Assembly: GCF_900177245.1 (NCBI RefSeq)
Contig: NZ_FXBM01000001.1
Location: 806,001 to 870,000 of the forward strand
Length of the DNA: 64,000 nt
Source: Rathayibacter oskolensis
GTDB taxonomy: Bacteria > Actinomycetota > Actinomycetes > Actinomycetales > Microbacteriaceae
Reading direction: 5' to 3'
Part shown: positions 1 through 7,934 of the stretch, one piece after another
How positions within the stretch are numbered: the first letter of the stretch is position 1
Layout: each line of letters begins with the position of its first letter
Position numbers and translations under genes: made by a program
The notes under the pieces: model-generated
What the model saw: only the letters and a program-made list of their open reading frames with translations
What the model was told of the DNA's origin: nothing
Databases searched by the model: none

Positions 1-1
1 C

Positions 2-460
2 GACTGCACGACGTTCCTGCCGCTCGCCTCCGTCGCCGCCATGCAGGGGCGCACCGGGGTCTTCCACGCGATGGGTGATGCCGTGAACCCGACCGAGGTG
101 CGCAACGTCGCGGCCAACATCTTCACGCAGCCCGAGATCGCGACCGTCGGCTGGAGCCAGCGCGAGATCGAGGAGGGCATCGCGCAGGGTGAGATCTACA
201 AGCTGCCGCTCGCCGCGAACCCCCGCGCGAAGATGATGGGGATCCGCGACGGCTTCGTGAAGCTGTTCGCGCGCACCGGCTCCGGCACCGTCATCGGAGG
301 CGTCATCGTCGCCCCGAAGGCCAGCGAGCTGATCTTCCCCCTCGCGCTCGCCGTCGAGCACCGGCTCACCGTCGACCAGGTCGCCCGCGCCTTCACCGTC
401 TACCCGAGCCTCACCGGCTCCATCTCGGACGCGGCGCGCGCCATGCACATCGTCAGCTGA
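2..460 (+). CDS. lpdA: NAD(P)H-quinone dehydrogenase, C-terminal part (5' end outside window)
   Basis: The reading frame is open from base 2, and 152 residues are visible. They begin in the FAD-binding segment (DCTTFLPLASVAAMQGR) and continue through the C-terminal dimerisation domain (FTQPEIATVG) of the pyridine nucleotide-disulphide oxidoreductase family. True dihydrolipoamide dehydrogenases end with a catalytic His-Glu pair (HxHPTxxE). Here that site reads VYPSLTGSISDAAR, without the pair. This is what M. tuberculosis LpdA (Rv3303c), a flavoprotein quinone reductase, looks like. I therefore call it a quinone reductase and not an E3 subunit. It converges with the next gene across an 80-base gap. 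Confidence 0.85.
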   Translation, partial: DCTTFLPLASVAAMQGRTGVFHAMGDAVNPTEVRNVAANIFTQPEIATVGWSQREIEEGIAQGEIYKLPLAANPRAKMMGIRDGFVKLFARTGSGTVIGGVIVAPKASELIFPLALAVEHRLTVDQVARAFTVYPSLTGSISDAARAMHIVS

Positions 461-540
461 CGCTCCGGGCGCGATCGCCGCAGACGGCAGCAGCGCTGCG
501 GCATCGAGGGAGGTCGATGGTCGCCAGGGTGCGCACCCGG

Positions 541-1005
541 TCAGTCGTCGTAGGCCCCCGCGAGCCGGGACTGGAGTGCTGTGAGGGCGACCCCGAGGGT
601 GCAGCCGGTCTGCAGGACGCCGGCCGCCGCCATGGCCGCCCAGGTCTCCTCGGGCGCCCACAGCAGCGTCGACCACCCGAGGAATCCGAGCAGAGCCGAC
701 CCGCCGTACAGGAGGGCCGCGGTCCGCCGCGGGATCTCGATCGAACCGGCTCCGGCGCGGAGCGCGCCGGGGGCGAGGAGCAGCGCCAGGAGTGCTGCGG
801 CGACGAGGAGGACCGTCGCCCGCGGGGCAGCGACTCCGACGAGGGCGGCGGTGCAGATCCACGACAGGCCGGCGATGAGCGCGAGGCCGAGGATCAGGCC
901 GCTGCTGCTGCTCGGCAGCGTCGACAGCTCACCGCGCTCGTCGGGGTCCTCGTCGTCGAACCCCTCCGCGATCGGGAGAGCGGTCCACCGTCGTTCGGCG
1001 TTCAC
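541..1005 (-). CDS. Small hypothetical membrane protein, four predicted TM helices
   Basis: The protein has 154 residues. I chose GTG at 1005 because it overlaps the TGA of the upstream AraC gene in a GTGA arrangement, which points to translational coupling. The polar N-terminus (about 35 residues, acidic DDEDPDERGE) is followed by four hydrophobic stretches, at roughly 37-60, 65-85, 98-117 and 122-145. An in-frame upward extension to 1842 exists, but it runs through the AraC gene and the 130-bp repeat array and is not credible. I recognise no family. Pairing with a short regulator suggests a regulator-target or regulator-sensor unit, but this is a guess. Confidence 0.6.
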   Translation of the reverse strand: MNAERRWTALPIAEGFDDEDPDERGELSTLPSSSSGLILGLALIAGLSWICTAALVGVAAPRATVLLVAAALLALLLAPGALRAGAGSIEIPRRTAALLYGGSALLGFLGWSTLLWAPEETWAAMAAAGVLQTGCTLGVALTALQSRLAGAYDD

Positions 1006-1469
1006 GACCGGCCCTCGTCCGCCGTCGCCGCGAGGGGCCCCTCCCGGGTGACGCTCGTCCGGAACCAGGCGGCGAGCGCGGGGGTGCGCCGGTAGCGGAC
1101 GAAGTCGCGGTCGAGGTCGGCTGTGCTTCGATAGCCGGCGCTGCGGGCGATGTCCTCGAGGGCGCCCGGGCGGTGAGGTGTGCGGGCCATGAGCGTTCCG
1201 GCGCGCTCGAGGCGCCGTGACGCGAGATGCTCCTCCAGCGGCAGGGAGTAGAAGCGCCGGAATCGCAGGCGCAGCATCACGGTCGACACGCGCAGCTCCC
1301 GGGCGAGACCGGCGATCGTGAATCGGCGGTCGAGGTAGCGCTCGTTCACCAGCGCCGCGGTCGCGATCGCGAGCAGGTCGTGCCGCCGCCTCGAACGCCT
1401 GGAGCGGAGTGGGGCTCGTCGCCTCACACGGGAGTCGACGAGCAGGATCTTCTTGCGAGTGACAGCCAT
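1002..1469 (-). CDS. Short AraC-type transcriptional regulator (HTH domain only)
   Basis: The protein has 155 residues. An Arg-rich N-terminus (SRVRRRAPLRSRRSRRR) is followed by a C-terminal AraC/XylS double helix-turn-helix. The first HTH is near RRFTIAGLARELRVS, where strand pairing then gives LRFRRFYSLPLEEHLASRRL. The second is near LEDIARSAGYRSTADLDRDFVRYRRTP. There is no ligand-binding or cupin domain, so any signal must come from a partner. The ATG start is at 1469. The gene overlaps the downstream membrane-protein gene by 4 bases. The 130-bp repeat array lies immediately upstream. AraC-fold assignment is good; targets are unknown. Confidence 0.72.
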   Translation of the reverse strand: MAVTRKKILLVDSRVRRRAPLRSRRSRRRHDLLAIATAALVNERYLDRRFTIAGLARELRVSTVMLRLRFRRFYSLPLEEHLASRRLERAGTLMARTPHRPGALEDIARSAGYRSTADLDRDFVRYRRTPALAAWFRTSVTREGPLAATADEGRS

Positions 1470-1555
1470 GCTGGTGGGACGTCGCCCCGCCCCCCGTACT
1501 CACGCCCTTGCGCGAACTGACCCCCCGGCGGCGCACCCGCGCCCCTCCCACCGGA

Positions 1556-2155
1556 TCGCACAACCCGCTCCATGGTGAGCACCCCGTCGAGATGGCGACT
1601 GCCCCGAGCCTCGCAGTGACCGGCTCGGACGGAAACTCGGTCGAGCGCGCGTTCGAGAATCGCGTGTCAGCGATTCGAGGCAGTGCGACGCGCCCCGCTC
1701 TGCGGAACGCATCACCTCGACAAGCCGACTGCGCCGAGCCGCGTAGGGAGCGGCTCGGTCGACAACACGGTCGAGCGCGCGTCCGAGAATCGCGTGTCAG
1801 CGATTCTCGGCAGTGCGACGCACCCCGCTCTGCGGAACGCACCCCGTCGAGAAGCGGACCGCGCCGAACCGCGTAGGGAGCGGCTCGGACGGGGACACGT
1901 TCGAGCGCGCGTCCGAGAATCGCGTGTCAGCGATTCGAGGCAGCGCGACGCACCCCGCTCTGCGGAACGCACCCCGTCGACAAGCCGACTGCGCCGAGCC
2001 GCGCAGGGAGCGGCTCGGACGGGAACACGGTCGAGCGCGCGTCCGAGAATCGCGTGTCAGCGATTCGAGGCAGCGCGACGCACCCCGCTCTGCGGAACGC
2101 ACCGTCTTGAGAAGCCGACCGCGCTGAGCCGCGCACGGAGCGGCTCAGAAACAAA
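1556..2155. repeat. Tandem array of 130-bp repeats carrying two hairpins per unit
   Basis: The landmark GAGAATCGCGTGTCAGCGAT recurs at 1655, 1785, 1915 and 2045, an exact 130-base period. A partial unit precedes the array (from about 1556) and a partial one ends it (2101-2155). Each unit carries hairpin B (gaatcgc/gcgattc, 6-base loop: 1657-1676, 1787-1806, 1917-1936, 2047-2066) and hairpin A (ccgagccgc/gcggctcgg, 7-base loop: 1734-1758, 1864-1888, 1994-2018, plus variants at 1604-1628 and 2124-2148). In the second unit hairpin B lengthens to an 11-bp stem (1783-1810). The array fills the 687 bases between the accA stop and the AraC gene. It has no spacers and no plausible gene. 130 is not a multiple of 3, so frames passing through it are not conserved. 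Confidence 0.95.
2124..2148 (-). terminator. Hairpin just downstream of accA (last copy of repeat hairpin A)
   Basis: The stem ctgagccgc/gcggctcag (9 bp) has a 7-base loop and lies 9 bases beyond the accA stop codon. Relative to the other copies (ccgagccgc/gcggctcgg), both partners of one base pair have changed together. It has no T-run on either side, so a classical intrinsic terminator is not shown. It may be a 3'-end stabiliser or a Rho-assisted end. Confidence 0.5.
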
Positions 2156-2156
2156 C

Positions 2157-3917
2157 TCAGACGATGGAAAGCAGCACGTGCCCCGAGGACACGGTGGTTC
2201 CGGCTTCGGCGGCGAGGCCGCGGACCGTGCCGTCCTTGTGGGCGGTGAGAGGCTGCTCCATCTTCATGGCCTCGAGGACGACGACCAGGTCGCCGGCGAC
2301 GACCGTGTCGCCCTCGGCGACCGCGACCTTCACGATGGTGGCCTGCATCGGCGCGGTGACCGAGTCGCCGGTGACGGTGCTCACTGAGCCGGACCCGCGG
2401 CGCTTGGGCGCCGTGGCCGCGGTGCCCCGGCTCTGCGCGGCACCGACGAGGGAAGCGGGCAGCGACACCTCGACGCGGCGTCCGTCGACCTCGACGACGA
2501 CGTCCTGGCGGGCGGCCTGGTCGGGGATCGCGCCCGGCTCGCCGCTCCAGGCCTCGATGGTGTTCGCGAACTCGGTCTCGATCCAGCGCGTGTAGATGCT
2601 GAAGGGCTCGCCGCCCTCGGGCGCGAACGCCGGGTCCTCGACGATCGCGCGGTGGAAGGGGAGGACCGTCGGCAGTCCGGTGACCTCGAACTCGGCGAGG
2701 GCGCGCCGCGAGCGCTCGAGCGCCTCCTCGCGGGTGCGCCCGGTGACGATGAGCTTGGCGAGGAGGGAGTCGAACGAGCCCGAGATGACGTCGCCCGCGA
2801 CGACTCCGGAGTCGACGCGGACGCCGGGACCGCCGGGGACCTTGAAGACGTGGATCGGGCCGGGCGCGGGCAGGAAGCCGCGGCCGGCGTCCTCGCCGTT
2901 GATCCGGAACTCGAACGAGTGTCCGCGCGGCTCGGGGTCCTCGTAGTCGAGGACGCCGCCCTCGGCGAGCCGGAACTGCTCGCGGACGAGGTCGATCCCG
3001 GTGACCTCCTCCGAGACGGGGTGCTCGACCTGGAGGCGGGTGTTGACCTCGAGGAACGAGACGGTGCCGTCCTTGCCGATCAGGAACTCGCAGGTGCCCG
3101 CGCCGACGTAGCCGACCTCGCGGAGGATCGCCTTGGACGCGCGGTACAGCTCCGTGTTCTGCGCCTCGGTGAGGAACGGCGCGGGCGCCTCCTCGACGAG
3201 CTTCTGGTGGCGGCGCTGCAGCGAGCAGTCGCGGGTCGAGACGACCACGACGTTCCCGTGGGAGTCGGCGAGGCACTGGGTCTCGACGTGGCGGGGCTGG
3301 TCGAGGTACTTCTCGACGAAGCACTCGCCGCGGCCGAACGCCGCGATCGCCTCGCGGGTGGCGGAGGCGAAGAGCTCCTCGACCTCGTCCCGCTCGCGGG
3401 CGACCTTGAGACCGCGCCCGCCGCCTCCGAACGCCGCCTTGATGGCGACGGGCAGGCCGTACTGGTCGACGAACTCGAGCACCTCGGCGGCGCCGGACAC
3501 GGGGTTGAGCGTGCCGGGTGCGAGGGGCGCACCGACCTTCTCGGCGACGTGGCGGGCCGAGACCTTGTCGCCGAGGCGCTCGATCGCCTCCGGGCCCGGT
3601 CCGATCCAGACGAGGCCGGCATCGATCACGGCACGGGCGAACTCGGCGTTCTCGGCGAGGAACCCGTAGCCCGGGTGCACGGCGTCGGCGCCGGAGCGGC
3701 GGGCGACCGAGAGGATCTTCTCGACGACGAGGTAGGTCTCGGCACTCGTCGTGCCGCCGAGCGCGTAGGCCTCATCGGCGAGGCGGCTGTGCACGGCGTC
3801 ACGGTCCTGGTCGGCGTAGACGGCGACGGAGGCGATCCCGCTGTCACGGGCGGCACGGATGACTCGGACGGCGATCTCGCCTCGGTTGGCGATGAGCACC
3901 TTCGTAATGCGTGACAT
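2157..3917 (-). CDS. accA: Acyl-CoA carboxylase alpha subunit (biotin carboxylase plus BCCP)
   Basis: The protein has 586 residues. It carries biotin on its C-terminal domain and carboxylates it with ATP and bicarbonate; the beta subunit (13707-15311) then transfers CO2 to acetyl- or propionyl-CoA to feed fatty-acid synthesis. Domains in order: biotin carboxylase N-terminus ([13 protein letters not shown]), ATP-grasp with a glycine-rich loop ([13 protein letters not shown]) and catalytic strand [14 protein letters not shown], biotin carboxylase C-terminus, a linker of about 100 residues, and a BCCP domain with EAMKM (biotinylated Lys near residue 552). I chose ATG 3917 ([14 protein letters not shown]) over an upstream in-frame ATG at 4001, because the family begins here and a -10-like TAGGGT ends 8 bases before it. 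This matches the AccA3/AccA1 type of actinobacteria. Confidence 0.95.
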   Translation of the reverse strand: MSRITKVLIANRGEIAVRVIRAARDSGIASVAVYADQDRDAVHSRLADEAYALGGTTSAETYLVVEKILSVARRSGADAVHPGYGFLAENAEFARAVIDAGLVWIGPGPEAIERLGDKVSARHVAEKVGAPLAPGTLNPVSGAAEVLEFVDQYGLPVAIKAAFGGGGRGLKVARERDEVEELFASATREAIAAFGRGECFVEKYLDQPRHVETQCLADSHGNVVVVSTRDCSLQRRHQKLVEEAPAPFLTEAQNTELYRASKAILREVGYVGAGTCEFLIGKDGTVSFLEVNTRLQVEHPVSEEVTGIDLVREQFRLAEGGVLDYEDPEPRGHSFEFRINGEDAGRGFLPAPGPIHVFKVPGGPGVRVDSGVVAGDVISGSFDSLLAKLIVTGRTREEALERSRRALAEFEVTGLPTVLPFHRAIVEDPAFAPEGGEPFSIYTRWIETEFANTIEAWSGEPGAIPDQAARQDVVVEVDGRRVEVSLPASLVGAAQSRGTAATAPKRRGSGSVSTVTGDSVTAPMQATIVKVAVAEGDTVVAGDLVVVLEAMKMEQPLTAHKDGTVRGLAAEAGTTVSSGHVLLSIV

Positions 3918-3925
3918 GTTCCCCA

Positions 3926-3931
3926 ACCCTA
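3926..3931 (-). promoter_or_regulatory. -10 element for a leaderless accA mRNA
   Basis: On the minus strand TAGGGT is followed by 8 bases and then the accA ATG, so transcription would start at or next to the A of the start codon. No clear -35 box is seen. Confidence 0.55.
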
Positions 3932-4017
3932 GGGGTCGGTCTCGCATTGCCTGTGGCGGCGCCCCACAAAGAAGCCGGAGGGCTTCGTCGGTTCCCCACA
4001 AGCCCGCGGTGGCGTGC

Positions 4018-4644
4018 TCAGAGGTTCCAGAGCGAGGTCCAGTCGACCCCGAGTCGGCGGGTCAGGGAGCGCAGAGCGGGCACCGACATCCCGATCACCG
4101 TCGAGGGGTCGCCGTCGATCCGGGTGATGAATCCGGCGGCGCGTCCGTCGATGGTGAAGGCGCCTGCGACCTCGAGGGGCTCGCCGGTGGCGATGTAGGC
4201 GTCGATCTCGGAGTCGTCGATGTCGGCCGCGAACTCGACGGTGGCCGAGGTCACCACCCCGGCCTCGGCGTTCAGTCGTCCGCCGCGGTGGTCGACGAGC
4301 CAGTGCCCGGAGTGGAGGCGCCCCGTGCGTCCGCGCTGCGCGAGCCAGCGCTCCCGGGCGCGCTCGGGTTCGTGCGGCTTCCCGTGAACCACCCCGTCGA
4401 GGACGAAGGCGGAGTCGCCTCCGAGCACGAGTCCGTCGACCTCGGGCCCCAGGACCGCGAGGGCCTTCGCGCGGGCGAGCAGCGAGACCGTGGCGTCCGC
4501 GTCGAGCGGCGACCCGGTCTCGGCCTCGGCCCGGGCGACGGCGGTCGGCTCGTCGACGTGCGACGGGACCACGACGGGTTCGATCCCCGAGGCCCGCAGC
4601 AGCGCGAGCCGTGCGGGTGAGGTGGAGGCGAGGTAGAGGCGCAC
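4018..4644 (-). CDS. maf: Maf-family nucleotide pyrophosphatase
   Basis: The protein has 208 residues and begins [20 protein letters not shown], the typical Maf N-terminus (LASxSPRR). Further on is [17 protein letters not shown], the family's catalytic Asp strand, then [25 protein letters not shown] and a C-terminal [12 protein letters not shown]. Maf proteins hydrolyse non-canonical or modified nucleoside triphosphates to monophosphates. The GTG start at 4644 is preceded by AGGGAG at a good spacing. It lies 100 bases upstream of accA on the same strand, matching the usual accD-accE-maf-accA order in actinobacteria. It is divergent from the RNA methyltransferase across 45 bases. Confidence 0.92.
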   Translation of the reverse strand: MRLYLASTSPARLALLRASGIEPVVVPSHVDEPTAVARAEAETGSPLDADATVSLLARAKALAVLGPEVDGLVLGGDSAFVLDGVVHGKPHEPERARERWLAQRGRTGRLHSGHWLVDHRGGRLNAEAGVVTSATVEFAADIDDSEIDAYIATGEPLEVAGAFTIDGRAAGFITRIDGDPSTVIGMSVPALRSLTRRLGVDWTSLWNL

Positions 4645-4689
4645 GATGGGCTCCCTGCGGCCGGGCCCACGCTGTGGGATGCTCGACGG

Positions 4690-5994
4690 ATGGCACAGAC
4701 TCCGGCTCTCGCATCGCCTGGCCCGGAGGGGGCCGACGACGCACTCGGGACCGAGATCGAGCTCGACATTAGCAACGTCGCCCACGGCGGCGTGTTCGTC
4801 GCCCGGCACGAGGGCCGCGTCGTGTTCGTCCCCGACGTCCTCCCCGGCGAGCGGGTGCGGGTGCGGGTCAGCGAGGTCAGGCACGCGAGCTTCTGGCGCG
4901 GTGAGGCCCTCGAGGTGCTCGACGCCTCGCCCCACAGGGTCCCGCACGTCTGGCCGGAGGCGGCGCTCGACCGCGCTCCCGAGGAGCGCGTCGGGGGAGC
5001 GGAGTTCGGCCACGCCGACCCGGCTCACCAGCGGAGCCTCAAGCGTGCGGTCCTCGAGGACTCCTTCCTCCGCTTCGCCCGGCGCGAGGTGACCGTGGAG
5101 GTGGCGCCCGTCGCCGGCGACGTCGAGAACGGCGGGCTCGGCTGGCGCACCCGCAACCGCCTCCACGTCGACGACGACGGCCGGGTCGGCCCGTACGCGG
5201 CGCGGAGCCACCATGTCGTGACGGTCGACTCCCTCCCGCTCGCGACCGCCGCCTCCTCGGTCGCGGCGCCGCTCGGCCAGCGGCTCGCTCCGGGCTCGGT
5301 CGTCGACCTCGTCGACGCCGCCGGCTCCGAGGGGGCGGCCGTCCTCGTGCACGACCCGAGCGACAAGCGCGCGCGGAGGGACCGCACGGTGGTCGCCGAG
5401 TTCGTCGCCGACCGCACGTTCCGCGTCGATCGCGCCGGCTTCTGGCAGGTCCACCGCGGCGCGGCGGCGACTCTGTTCGAGGCCGTGCAGGAGGCGGTCG
5501 ACGCACGTCTCGCGGACCCCCGCGCGGCCAACCACGACCTCTACGGAGGGGTGGGCCTGCTCGCAGCGGCGCTCGCCGACCGGCTCGGTGCGGGCGTGCG
5601 CATCACCAGCGTCGAGAGCGACGCCCGGGCGACCGAGCACGCGCTCGAGAACCTCGCCGACCAGGCGGGCGCGCGAGCGGTCACCGCGCGGGTCGACCGC
5701 TACCTCCGCGAGGCGATCGCCCAGGCCGATTCCCGCGAGCGCGAGCGCTGGCGGGCGGCGACGGTCGTGCTGGACCCACCCCGATCGGGTGCGGGCCGCG
5801 CCGTCACCGACGCGCTGATCGAGCTGGCGCCCGCGCAGCTCGTCTACGTGGCGTGCGACCCCGTCGCCCTCGCCCGCGACGTCGGATCGCTCGCGAGCGG
5901 CGGATACGAGCTCGAGCGCCTCGACGGCTTCGACCTCTTCCCGCACACCTCGCACGTGGAGGCCGTCGCTCGGCTCGTGCGCCGCTCGGCGTGA
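4690..5994 (+). CDS. Class I SAM-dependent RNA methyltransferase with TRAM domain (TrmA/RlmCD family)
   Basis: The protein has 434 residues. An N-terminal TRAM RNA-binding domain (about residues 18-75, ELDISNVAHGGVFVARHEGR) is followed by the TrmA/RumA fold: FWQVHRGAAATLFEAVQEAV, DLYGGVGLLAAALAD (SAM loop), VVLDPPRSGAGRAV, and the nucleophile Cys in LVYVACDPVALARDV. The end, FDLFPHTSHVEAVARL, is diagnostic. These enzymes make 5-methyluridine in tRNA or rRNA. I see no N-terminal Cys4 iron-sulphur cluster, as is common in the actinobacterial TRAM members, and cannot tell which uridine is modified. It sits on the plus strand inside what is otherwise the acc gene order. Confidence 0.9.
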   Translation: MAQTPALASPGPEGADDALGTEIELDISNVAHGGVFVARHEGRVVFVPDVLPGERVRVRVSEVRHASFWRGEALEVLDASPHRVPHVWPEAALDRAPEERVGGAEFGHADPAHQRSLKRAVLEDSFLRFARREVTVEVAPVAGDVENGGLGWRTRNRLHVDDDGRVGPYAARSHHVVTVDSLPLATAASSVAAPLGQRLAPGSVVDLVDAAGSEGAAVLVHDPSDKRARRDRTVVAEFVADRTFRVDRAGFWQVHRGAAATLFEAVQEAVDARLADPRAANHDLYGGVGLLAAALADRLGAGVRITSVESDARATEHALENLADQAGARAVTARVDRYLREAIAQADSRERERWRAATVVLDPPRSGAGRAVTDALIELAPAQLVYVACDPVALARDVGSLASGGYELERLDGFDLFPHTSHVEAVARLVRRSA

Positions 5995-6008
5995 GCACCC
6001 TCCTCGCT

Positions 6009-6014
6009 TAAGAT
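6009..6014 (+). promoter_or_regulatory. -10 element for the response regulator operon (leaderless)
   Basis: TAAGAT is followed by 8 bases and then the ATG at 6023, so the message probably begins at the start codon. Confidence 0.6.
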
Positions 6015-6022
6015 GGGCCCCG

Positions 6023-6721
6023 ATGGAGTCGACGATGAACGCTGAGCCCGCCGCAGAGCCCCGCGTGCGCGTGGCCATCGTCGACGACCACGAGTCGGTG
6101 CGCCTGGGCGTGGCCGCCGCGATCGAGAGCGCCGGCATGCACGTCGTCGCCGCCGCAGAGACGGTCGGCGCCCTCGAGCAGGTCCTCGGCGGCACCGAGA
6201 TCGAGGTCCTCGTGCTCGACCTCTCGCTCAACGACGGCTCGAGCATCACCGCGAACGTCAAGTGGGGGCAGGTGCGCGGCTCGGCGGTCCTGGTGCACAG
6301 CATCGCCGACCGGGTGGTCGCCGTGCGGGAGGCGCTCGCCGCGGGCGCGGCCGGAGTCATCCCGAAGTCGTCGCCGATGTCGACCGTTGTCGCGGCGATC
6401 AGGACGGTCGCCCGCGGCGAGGTCCTCAACAATCTCGAGTGGGCGTCCGCGATCGACGCCGACGACGACTTCGCCCGGGCCGTCCTCGGCCGCCGCGAGC
6501 GCGACGTGCTGCACCTCTACGCCTCCGGACTGCCGCTGAAGCTCGTCGCCGATCGGCTGCAGATCTCGGTCTCGACGGCGAAGGAGTACCTCGACCGCAT
6601 CCGCGACAAGTACGTCGAGATCGGTCGCCCCGCCCCGACGAAGGTCGACCTCCTGCGCCGCGCGGTGGAGGACGGGATCCTCCCCGGCATCGATCCGGAC
6701 GACGGCGATGCCGGGCGCTGA
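6023..6721 (+). CDS. NarL/FixJ-type response regulator
   Basis: The protein has 232 residues. The receiver domain has acidic D21-D22, phospho-acceptor D66 (LVLDLSLND), S93 (VLVHS) and K115 (GVIPKSS). The C-terminal LuxR-type HTH spans about residues 152-218 (GRRERDVLHLYASG, then VADRLQISVSTAKEYLDRIR). ATG 6023 is preferred because the -10 TAAGAT fixes the likely 5' end there; MNAEP at 6035 is the alternative. The helix has AKEYLDRIRDKY where classical members have VKTHLRNIYRKL, so it is a divergent branch. It overlaps the sensor kinase gene by 14 bases and must be its cognate regulator. The signal is unknown. Confidence 0.9.
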   Translation: MESTMNAEPAAEPRVRVAIVDDHESVRLGVAAAIESAGMHVVAAAETVGALEQVLGGTEIEVLVLDLSLNDGSSITANVKWGQVRGSAVLVHSIADRVVAVREALAAGAAGVIPKSSPMSTVVAAIRTVARGEVLNNLEWASAIDADDDFARAVLGRRERDVLHLYASGLPLKLVADRLQISVSTAKEYLDRIRDKYVEIGRPAPTKVDLLRRAVEDGILPGIDPDDGDAGR

Positions 6722-7934
6722 GTCGCAGCAGATCGTCCGCGCCCCGGCCAACCGGGAGCGCATCGACCGGATCATCGCCACCGTCGTCTCGTTCTTCGGC
6801 TTCGGCTTCGCCCTGCAGACGGTGCTGCCGATCCTCGCTCAGCTCCCCGACCTGCTCCCTGCGGTGGCGTGGCCCGTCCTGACCCTGGTCTTCGGGGCGC
6901 TCGCCGCCTCGGTCGTGACGGCGGTGCTGCGGCGTGGGATGCGGGTGACCGCGGTGCTCGTCGCCGGCAGCCTCCTCGTCGCCCTCCTCACCTGGCCGTT
7001 CTCGGTGCGCGCCGACGCGACCTCGACGGACGCGCCCTGGATCTTCTACCTGATGACCATCGGGACCGCGTTCTGCACCATCGTGGCGCCGCTCCGGGTG
7101 GCGATCGCCTACGCGCTCGTCACACCGGCGCTGTTCGGAGTGCTGCGGGTGCTGCCGTCGGGCGGAGCGGCCGAGCCCACTCGGGCCGTGCTGGACGCGG
7201 TCTACGTCGGCATCGTCGGCGTCGTGATGCTCGTGCTGATCACCGTGCTGAGGCAGTCGGCCGACGAGGTCGATCGGGCCCAGACCACCGCGATGAACCA
7301 GTACGAGGCCGCGATGCGGCAGCACGCGGGCGAGGTCGAGCGGGTCGAGGTCGACGCTCTCGTGCACGACAACGTCCTCGCGACGCTCCTCGCCGCCGCC
7401 ACGGCCGAGTCGCCCGCCGAGCGCGCCCTGGTCTCGTCGATGGCGCGGCGAACGCTCGCGGTGCTCCTCCCCGAACGCGAGACCGAGGTCGCGGACGGTG
7501 ACGTGCCCCTCGAGCTCGTCGAGCGGCAGCTCGCCCATGCCGGGTCGACCTTCGCCGCCGACTGCTCGATCGAGCTCGCCGACGGCGCCGACCCGCGGTC
7601 GAGCAGCGTGCCCCGCCCGGTCGCGGAGGCCGTCCTCGGAGCCGTCTGGCAGGCCCTCACGAACAGCGTCCAGCACGCGGGTCCCAGCGACCAGGTGCGC
7701 AGGAGCGTCCGCGGCGTCCTCGACGACCGGGCCGTGCGCGTCGTGGTCGAGGACGACGGCCGGGGGTTCCACGTCGCAGAGGTCCCGCGCGAGCGCCTCG
7801 GCATCCGACTGTCCATCCTCGAGCGGGTCCAGAACGTCGGAGGCGCGGCGCACGTCGAGTCCACCCCCGGCGAGGGCACGCGGGTCGTCATCGCCTGGCC
7901 GCCGACCGTCTCCCCCGGGGAGCGCTCGTCGTGA
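6708..7934 (+). CDS. Membrane sensor histidine kinase
   Basis: The protein has 408 residues. About six hydrophobic segments cover residues 20-182 with no large extracellular domain. A short coiled linker then leads to the phospho-acceptor motif with H220 (DALVHDNVLATLLAA), a compressed HisKA_3-like site. The HATPase domain shows the N box (AVWQALTNSVQHAG, N319), G1 (VEDDGRGF, 349-354), RLGIRLSILERVQNVGG and a final GEGTRVVIAWP. It overlaps the regulator by 14 bases and the next gene by 4, so the three are co-translated. A sensor lying in the membrane is likely (cell-envelope or membrane-state sensing), which is inference. Confidence 0.87.
   Translation: MPGAESQQIVRAPANRERIDRIIATVVSFFGFGFALQTVLPILAQLPDLLPAVAWPVLTLVFGALAASVVTAVLRRGMRVTAVLVAGSLLVALLTWPFSVRADATSTDAPWIFYLMTIGTAFCTIVAPLRVAIAYALVTPALFGVLRVLPSGGAAEPTRAVLDAVYVGIVGVVMLVLITVLRQSADEVDRAQTTAMNQYEAAMRQHAGEVERVEVDALVHDNVLATLLAAATAESPAERALVSSMARRTLAVLLPERETEVADGDVPLELVERQLAHAGSTFAADCSIELADGADPRSSSVPRPVAEAVLGAVWQALTNSVQHAGPSDQVRRSVRGVLDDRAVRVVVEDDGRGFHVAEVPRERLGIRLSILERVQNVGGAAHVESTPGEGTRVVIAWPPTVSPGERSS

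Noticed and set aside
541-1842. A 433-residue minus-strand protein
   Set aside because: The extension runs through the AraC gene in another frame and through the repeat array, with low-complexity Arg/Ser/Pro content. Only the last 154 residues look like a real protein.
1556-2155. CRISPR array
   Set aside because: The repeats follow each other at 130 bases with no unique spacers, and the whole unit is repeated; no cas genes are near.
2652-3914. Long plus-strand open frame opposite accA
   Set aside because: It is the complement of a strongly conserved biotin carboxylase gene and shows only acidic/Arg-rich filler sequence, as expected of antisense frames in GC-rich DNA.
4645-6432. 804-residue minus-strand frame including Maf
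   Set aside because: Only the part below 4644 matches Maf; the rest is antisense to the methyltransferase and response regulator.
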